DNA from: Gammaproteobacteria bacterium
Lineage (GTDB): Bacteria; Pseudomonadota; Gammaproteobacteria; Pseudomonadales; Azotimanducaceae
DNA: 12,036 bases
Direction of reading: 5' to 3'
Assembly: GCA_027295975.1 (NCBI GenBank)
Contig: JAPUJX010000667.1
Coordinates: 1-12,036 of the forward strand
The notes beneath the pieces were generated by a model that searched no databases, had not been told where the DNA came from, and was given only the letters and a program-made list of their open reading frames with translations. This document shows, in pieces, positions 8,997-12,036 of this stretch. How positions within the stretch are numbered: the first letter of the stretch is position 1; each line of letters opens with the position of its first letter. Both the position numbers and the translations under genes were made by a program.

Positions 8997-10178
8997 TCAA
9001 GTGAGATCCTCAAACGGCAGGCCAGCGTATTGTTCGCAAACAGACCGCATATGAGCATCCGACGAAGCCAGATAAGAAAGTTCCTGTTGCTGTGCCCGCA
9101 AATCGAACGAACCCTGCGCCGGAAATCGATGCAGCAAGCCGGTCAACCACCAGGAAAAACGAGCCGCTCCCCAGACACGGCGCAACGCCATGTCGGAATA
9201 ACTCGACAGATACCGCTCATCACCATGTTTGATCTGGGCAACCAGGGCGCGGGACAGGTAAAACACATCCGAAATCGCCAGGTTGAGCCCCTTGGCGCCG
9301 GTCGGCGGAACGATGTGCGCAGCGTCTCCGGCAAGAAACAGACGCCCGTACGACATGGGTTCGGAGACAAAACTTCTGAGCGGCGCGATGGATTTTTCAA
9401 TGGAAGCCCCGGTAACGATCGCATCACCTATGTTCCTGGGGAAACGCAACTTCAGTTCTTCCCAAAACCGCTCGTCCGGCCAATCATCCAGGTTGGTGTC
9501 CAACTCACACTGAATGTAATAACGACTCAACATCGGGTTGCGCATGGAACACAGGGCAAAACCTCGTTCGCTGTTGGCATAAATCAGATCGGGCAACGGC
9601 GGGGTTTCAGACAGGATTCCCAGCCAGCCAAACGGATATTCCTTTTCAAATTCCCGACGTTCTGTCCGCGGTATGCTCTGCCTGCTGACGCCATGGAAAC
9701 CATCACAACCGGCGATGAACACACAGTCGATACGATGGGAATCCCCGTTTTTCGTGTACCCGACCGACGGGTGGTGCGTATCGATGTCATGTAACGTCAC
9801 CCGTTCGGCCTCATCTACGACTATGCCACCCATGGCGGCGCGAGCGGCATACAGGTCTTCGGTAATATTGGTTTGCCCGTAAGCCATCATCGGCCGGTCT
9901 GCGTACTTTTTTGTGTCGATGGTCAACCGGTGCTCACCACCCCAGACGATATCCGCGCCATCATGTTCGTGACCATCGATGTCCAGGCGCCCGCCTACGT
10001 CCGAATCACGCAGTACCTCCACGGACCCCCACTCGAGCACGCCCGCCCGTACCCGGCCCAAAACGTGTTCACGGGACCGGCATTCGAGAACTACGTTATC
10101 GACTCCTTCCAGATGCAGTCGCTGACTGAGGAGCAGCCCCGCTGGCCCCCCACCGACGATTGCCACCCCGGTTTTCAC
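8997..10178 (-). CDS. pobA: 4-hydroxybenzoate 3-monooxygenase (PobA)
   Basis: PobA is the FAD flavoprotein that hydroxylates 4-hydroxybenzoate to protocatechuate using NAD(P)H and O2. With a GTG start at 10176-10178 the protein has 393 residues and falls in register with the classical Pseudomonas enzyme (394). The FAD motif GGGPAG is at 9-14, GRVRAGVLE at 41-49, CDGFHG at 158-163, and GDAAHIVPPTGAKGLN marks the second FAD motif. Y200, S211, R213, R219 and Y221 match Tyr201, Ser212, Arg214, Arg220 and Tyr222, and the C-terminal YAGLPFED has the Tyr385 equivalent. GAGG lies 5 nt before the GTG. An ATG at 10194-10196 would add six residues and has only a G-run 2 nt away. The NADPH-contact positions 33, 34 and 38 are Cys, Arg and His. 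It is the first gene of the operon, 39 bp ahead of the P450. Confidence 0.94.
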   Translation of the reverse strand: MKTGVAIVGGGPAGLLLSQRLHLEGVDNVVLECRSREHVLGRVRAGVLEWGSVEVLRDSDVGGRLDIDGHEHDGADIVWGGEHRLTIDTKKYADRPMMAYGQTNITEDLYAARAAMGGIVVDEAERVTLHDIDTHHPSVGYTKNGDSHRIDCVFIAGCDGFHGVSRQSIPRTERREFEKEYPFGWLGILSETPPLPDLIYANSERGFALCSMRNPMLSRYYIQCELDTNLDDWPDERFWEELKLRFPRNIGDAIVTGASIEKSIAPLRSFVSEPMSYGRLFLAGDAAHIVPPTGAKGLNLAISDVFYLSRALVAQIKHGDERYLSSYSDMALRRVWGAARFSWWLTGLLHRFPAQGSFDLRAQQQELSYLASSDAHMRSVCEQYAGLPFEDLT

Positions 10179-10263
10179 GATATCCTCAATACCCATATCC
10201 CCCAGACCAGCGGCACCTTAACATCATGGGTATATTTGAGCGCAACCTGCGAGGGAGACAAAA
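10179..10263. promoter_or_regulatory. divergent pobA/GFA control region with an 8-bp inverted repeat
   Basis: This short region separates the divergent pobA and GFA starts. A perfect inverted repeat, ATACCCAT at 10189-10196 and ATGGGTAT at 10226-10233, has 29 bp between the arms. The left arm overlaps the alternative pobA ATG and would lie in the leader if the GTG is the true start. TATATT at 10231-10236 is a possible -10 box for the GFA gene, without a good -35 box. The repeat could be an operator, but no known regulator site is recognised. Confidence 0.35.
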
Positions 10264-10638
10264 ATGGCGAGTGGTCATTGTTTATGTGGACAACTGAAAT
10301 TTGCTGTGGAAGGTGATCCCCGCTGGGTAGCTTACTGTCATTGCGCCAGTTGCAGGCGACACACGGCCTCGCCGGTGAGTTGTTTTGTCAACTTCGATCT
10401 CGGACATGTGCATTTTTCCGGAAAGCGATCAATTTACGTCTCATCTCCCGGAGTGAAACGCAGCTTCTGTGCGACCTGCGGCACGCCGCTGGCGTATGAA
10501 ACCGCTAAGCGAACCGGCGAGATCGACCTTTACCTGAACGCCTTTGACCATCCCGAAACGTTCACACCTCAAAAACACGTATTCCACGCCGAGGGCATTC
10601 CCTGGTTTGACGTACGGGACGATCTGCCGAGGGAGTAA
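10264..10638 (+). CDS. GFA family (glutathione-dependent formaldehyde-activating-like) zinc protein
   Basis: The 124-residue protein is a complete GFA/CENP-V-type domain. The zinc-binding cysteines are visible as HCLCG (C6, C8), CHCASCRR (C25, C27, C30) and FCATCG (C69, C72), followed by TPLAY and the C-terminal HVFHAEGIPWFDVRDDLP typical of the family. The name comes from a proposed role in joining formaldehyde to glutathione, but that activity has been questioned and most members have no known substrate. Here it lies next to an operon whose P450 is predicted to release formaldehyde, which makes a detoxification role attractive but only by inference. GGAG lies 6 nt before the ATG. It is divergent from pobA and appears to be transcribed alone; 189 bp separate it from the next gene. 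Confidence 0.9.
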   Translation: MASGHCLCGQLKFAVEGDPRWVAYCHCASCRRHTASPVSCFVNFDLGHVHFSGKRSIYVSSPGVKRSFCATCGTPLAYETAKRTGEIDLYLNAFDHPETFTPQKHVFHAEGIPWFDVRDDLPRE

Positions 10639-10672
10639 CTTTTAATCCCCCGTCGATCCCCTGTCGTGCGGG

Positions 10673-10713
10673 TTGCGTGAGTCGACCGGCCATACCGGGT
10701 GAGACTCGCGCAA
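10673..10713. other. strong hairpin (imperfect palindrome) downstream of the GFA gene
   Basis: Positions 10673-10683 pair with 10703-10713 over 11 bp, with one G-T wobble (TTGCGTGAGTC against GACTCGCGCAA). Inside, CCGG at 10686-10689 can pair with CCGG at 10695-10698 around a CCATA loop. There is no T-tract on either side, so it is not a classical intrinsic terminator, although it could stabilise the GFA mRNA 3' end or be a solitary REP-like element. No second copy was noticed in the window. Confidence 0.6.
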
Positions 10714-10775
10714 TCTGTCCAATCCGATTGATCGCCTATAGCGAGAAAGAGACCCATTAATTCTCCCTTCTCTCT

Positions 10776-10827
10776 GAAAGGAGACAACTGTCACAGTATG
10801 GCTGGGTCAATTAGGTAAGTTGTACAG
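10776..10827 (+). promoter_or_regulatory. leader of the GntR gene: orphan Shine-Dalgarno, six-codon ORF and short palindromes
   Basis: An excellent GAAAGGAG (10776-10783) lies 44 nt before the regulator ATG, too far to serve it. A six-codon ORF (10798-10818) follows it after 14 nt and ends 9 nt before the regulator start, its last codon containing the AGG that may serve the regulator. CTGT-C-ACAG at 10788-10796 resembles TTGTACAG at 10820-10827, and ACAACT at 10784-10789 is inverted as AGTTGT at 10818-10823. These could be an autoregulatory operator. All are weak individually. Confidence 0.3.
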
Positions 10828-11223
10828 ATGCTTCTTTCAGTTGACCTGTATAACGCCAAGCCCGCCTACCTGCAGATTACCGATGCGGTGCGCCAAGCCA
10901 TTGCGACCGGCTCCCTCAGGTCGGGTGATCGCCTTCCACCCATACGGGAAGCCGCCATCCAGACCAGGGTCAATCGCAATACGGTGAGCCGGGCTTACCT
11001 GGAGCTTGAACATCAAGGACTGGTGCACGCCCGGCAGGGATCCGGTGTTTTCGTGACCAGGTGTGGCGCGGAGCAGGAGAAGGTCGCCCGGCGAAAATGC
11101 GTGCTCGAGAAGATTGGAGAACTTCTGACCGAATCGCGGCTATCTCAACTGTCAACCGAACAGCTGCTGCGACTGATAGAAACCGAGGCACGCAAAACCG
11201 AATCAACGACAACAGGAACCTGA
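10828..11223 (+). CDS. GntR family transcriptional regulator, YtrA subfamily
   Basis: The 131-residue protein has an N-terminal GntR winged helix-turn-helix at about residues 10-78: PAYLQITDAVRQAIATGSL, then SGDRLPPIREAA, NRNTVSRAYLELEHQGLV, and the wing GSGVFV. The remaining fifty residues form a short helical tail rather than an FCD, UTRA or aminotransferase domain, which is the YtrA layout. YtrA-type repressors normally control the ABC transporter genes encoded beside them, often in response to cell-envelope stress. That fits here: the stop is 3 bp before the ATPase ATG. It is therefore unlikely to be the regulator of the aromatic genes. The chosen ATG is preceded by a weak AGG 12 nt upstream; no better start is in frame. 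Confidence 0.92.
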   Translation: MLLSVDLYNAKPAYLQITDAVRQAIATGSLRSGDRLPPIREAAIQTRVNRNTVSRAYLELEHQGLVHARQGSGVFVTRCGAEQEKVARRKCVLEKIGELLTESRLSQLSTEQLLRLIETEARKTESTTTGT

Positions 11224-11226
11224 ATT

Positions 11227-12036
11227 ATGACGGATTGGGCAATCGAAACGCATAACCTCGGTCAGCGGTTTGGTCATACCTGGGCCGTTCGGGGGCTCGA
11301 TCTGCAGGTTCCCCGAGGCTCGGTGTTTGGCCTGTTGGGCGAGAACGGCTCCGGGAAGTCAACAACCATCCAGATGTTGATGGGGTTGCTGCCACCCTCC
11401 GAAGGCAGCGCCGAGGTGTTGGGGCTTAACCCGGAAACCGATGAGGTCGCGGTTAAATCGAGGGTGGGTTACGTGGCCGAACACCATGGATTCTACGAGA
11501 ACATGCGGGTGCGGGACATCGTCGCCATGATTGCCGCTTATCACAGAACCTGGAACGATACGGTGTGCTCGGAACTTCAACGAGAATTTTCGCTGCCAGG
11601 TGAAACCCGGGTATCCGCTCTTTCCAAAGGGATGCGGGCGAAACTCGCCCTATTGCTGGCGCTGGCTTTTGAACCCGACATGCTCATTCTCGATGAACCG
11701 GCCGGGGGTCTGGATGCGGCGGCACGTCGAAACTTCATCGAAACCATTCTCAGCCGCTATCAGGAAACCGGTAAAACCATTCTGCTGTGTTCCCACCTGC
11801 TCAACGAGTTTTCCGGACTGCTCGATCATGTAGCTTTCCTTCGAGAGGGGAAGATCGACTTTGTTGCGCCTCTCGAGCAATTGTACAGAACGACAAAACA
11901 GGTACGTCTCGTTTTCAACAACGGCATGCCGGAGAAACTGCAGATTCCAGGTTCGATTGCCGTGGAAACGAAAGGCCGCGAAGCGGTAGCCGTATTTGAT
12001 CAATTCGACGAACACAATACGCTGCAGATGCTCAAT
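11227..12036 (+). CDS. ABC transporter ATP-binding protein, YtrB-like (3' end outside window)
   Basis: The frame is open from the ATG at 11227 to the right edge, 270 codons without a stop, so the C-terminal end is missing. A complete ABC ATPase domain is seen: Walker A GENGSGKS at 38-45, a glutamate at 85 (GYVAEHHGFYENM) at the usual Q-loop glutamine, the signature LSKGM at 132-136 in place of LSGGQ, Walker B MLILDEP at 152-158, D-loop GGLD, and the switch histidine H190 in LLCSH. LSKGM-type signatures and a glutamate at the Q-loop are, to my knowledge, common in ABC-2 exporter ATPases linked to YtrA regulators. A permease gene should follow beyond the window. AGGA lies 9 nt before the ATG. 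The substrate cannot be predicted. Confidence 0.94.
   Translation, partial: MTDWAIETHNLGQRFGHTWAVRGLDLQVPRGSVFGLLGENGSGKSTTIQMLMGLLPPSEGSAEVLGLNPETDEVAVKSRVGYVAEHHGFYENMRVRDIVAMIAAYHRTWNDTVCSELQREFSLPGETRVSALSKGMRAKLALLLALAFEPDMLILDEPAGGLDAAARRNFIETILSRYQETGKTILLCSHLLNEFSGLLDHVAFLREGKIDFVAPLEQLYRTTKQVRLVFNNGMPEKLQIPGSIAVETKGREAVAVFDQFDEHNTLQMLN

Noticed and set aside
8787..9794. Plus-strand open frame of 335 codons opposite the P450 start and pobA
   Set aside because: It is the complement of strongly conserved P450 and PobA coding sequence, and its translation shows no recognisable domain.
10828..11223. GntR protein as the regulator of the aromatic genes
   Set aside because: It has the YtrA layout without an effector-binding domain and is 3 bp from an ABC ATPase gene, the usual target of this subfamily.

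Overview
The window reads as a chromosomal aromatic-catabolism locus from a moderately GC-rich Gram-negative bacterium, most likely a proteobacterium. This placement is inferred from gene content: a protocatechuate 4,5-cleavage (lig/pmd-type) pathway, PobA, a CYP199-like P450, a GFA protein and a YtrA-type GntR regulator with its ABC ATPase. A gammaproteobacterium is plausible, but the sequence alone does not fix the lineage. There are no tRNA or rRNA genes, insertion sequences, CRISPR arrays or integrases. Gene density is very high; the longest gap is 189 bp.

Layout. (1) Positions 1-415 (+) hold the C-terminal end of a Rieske ring-hydroxylating oxygenase. (2) Positions 449-4585 (-) form a tightly overlapped operon read from right to left: ligJ (4-oxalomesaconate hydratase), ligU (4-oxalomesaconate tautomerase), ligK (4-carboxy-4-hydroxy-2-oxoadipate aldolase), ligC (CHMS dehydrogenase), and a small exported protein of unknown role. 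(3) Positions 4708-6517 (+) hold a divergent pair: a DUF1932-type NAD(P) dehydrogenase and ligI (2-pyrone-4,6-dicarboxylate lactonase). (4) Positions 6521-10178 (-) form a second operon read from right to left: pobA, a CYP199-like P450, ligA and ligB. (5) 10264-10638 (+) is a GFA-family zinc protein. (6) 10828 to the right edge (+) is a GntR/YtrA regulator followed by an ABC transporter ATPase, which looks like the start of an unrelated operon.

How the genes work together. The second operon can be read as a linear chain: a para-alkoxybenzoate such as 4-methoxybenzoate is demethylated by the P450 to 4-hydroxybenzoate, hydroxylated by PobA to protocatechuate, and ring-opened by LigAB to 4-carboxy-2-hydroxymuconate semialdehyde. 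LigC oxidises this to 2-pyrone-4,6-dicarboxylate, LigI opens the lactone to 4-oxalomesaconate, LigU and LigJ isomerise and hydrate it, and LigK cleaves the product to pyruvate and oxaloacetate. Every step from 4-hydroxybenzoate to central metabolism is present, spread over three transcription units in alternating orientation. The P450 would release formaldehyde during O-demethylation, which gives a possible but unproven reason for the neighbouring GFA gene. No dedicated catabolic regulator, aromatic-acid transporter or P450 redox partner lies in the window.

The points most worth following up are the P450 embedded in a pobA-ligAB operon, with a leucine where CYP199A enzymes carry Phe185; the unexplained DUF1932 dehydrogenase coupled to ligI; the exported protein at the end of the lig operon; and an 11-bp-stem hairpin downstream of the GFA gene.
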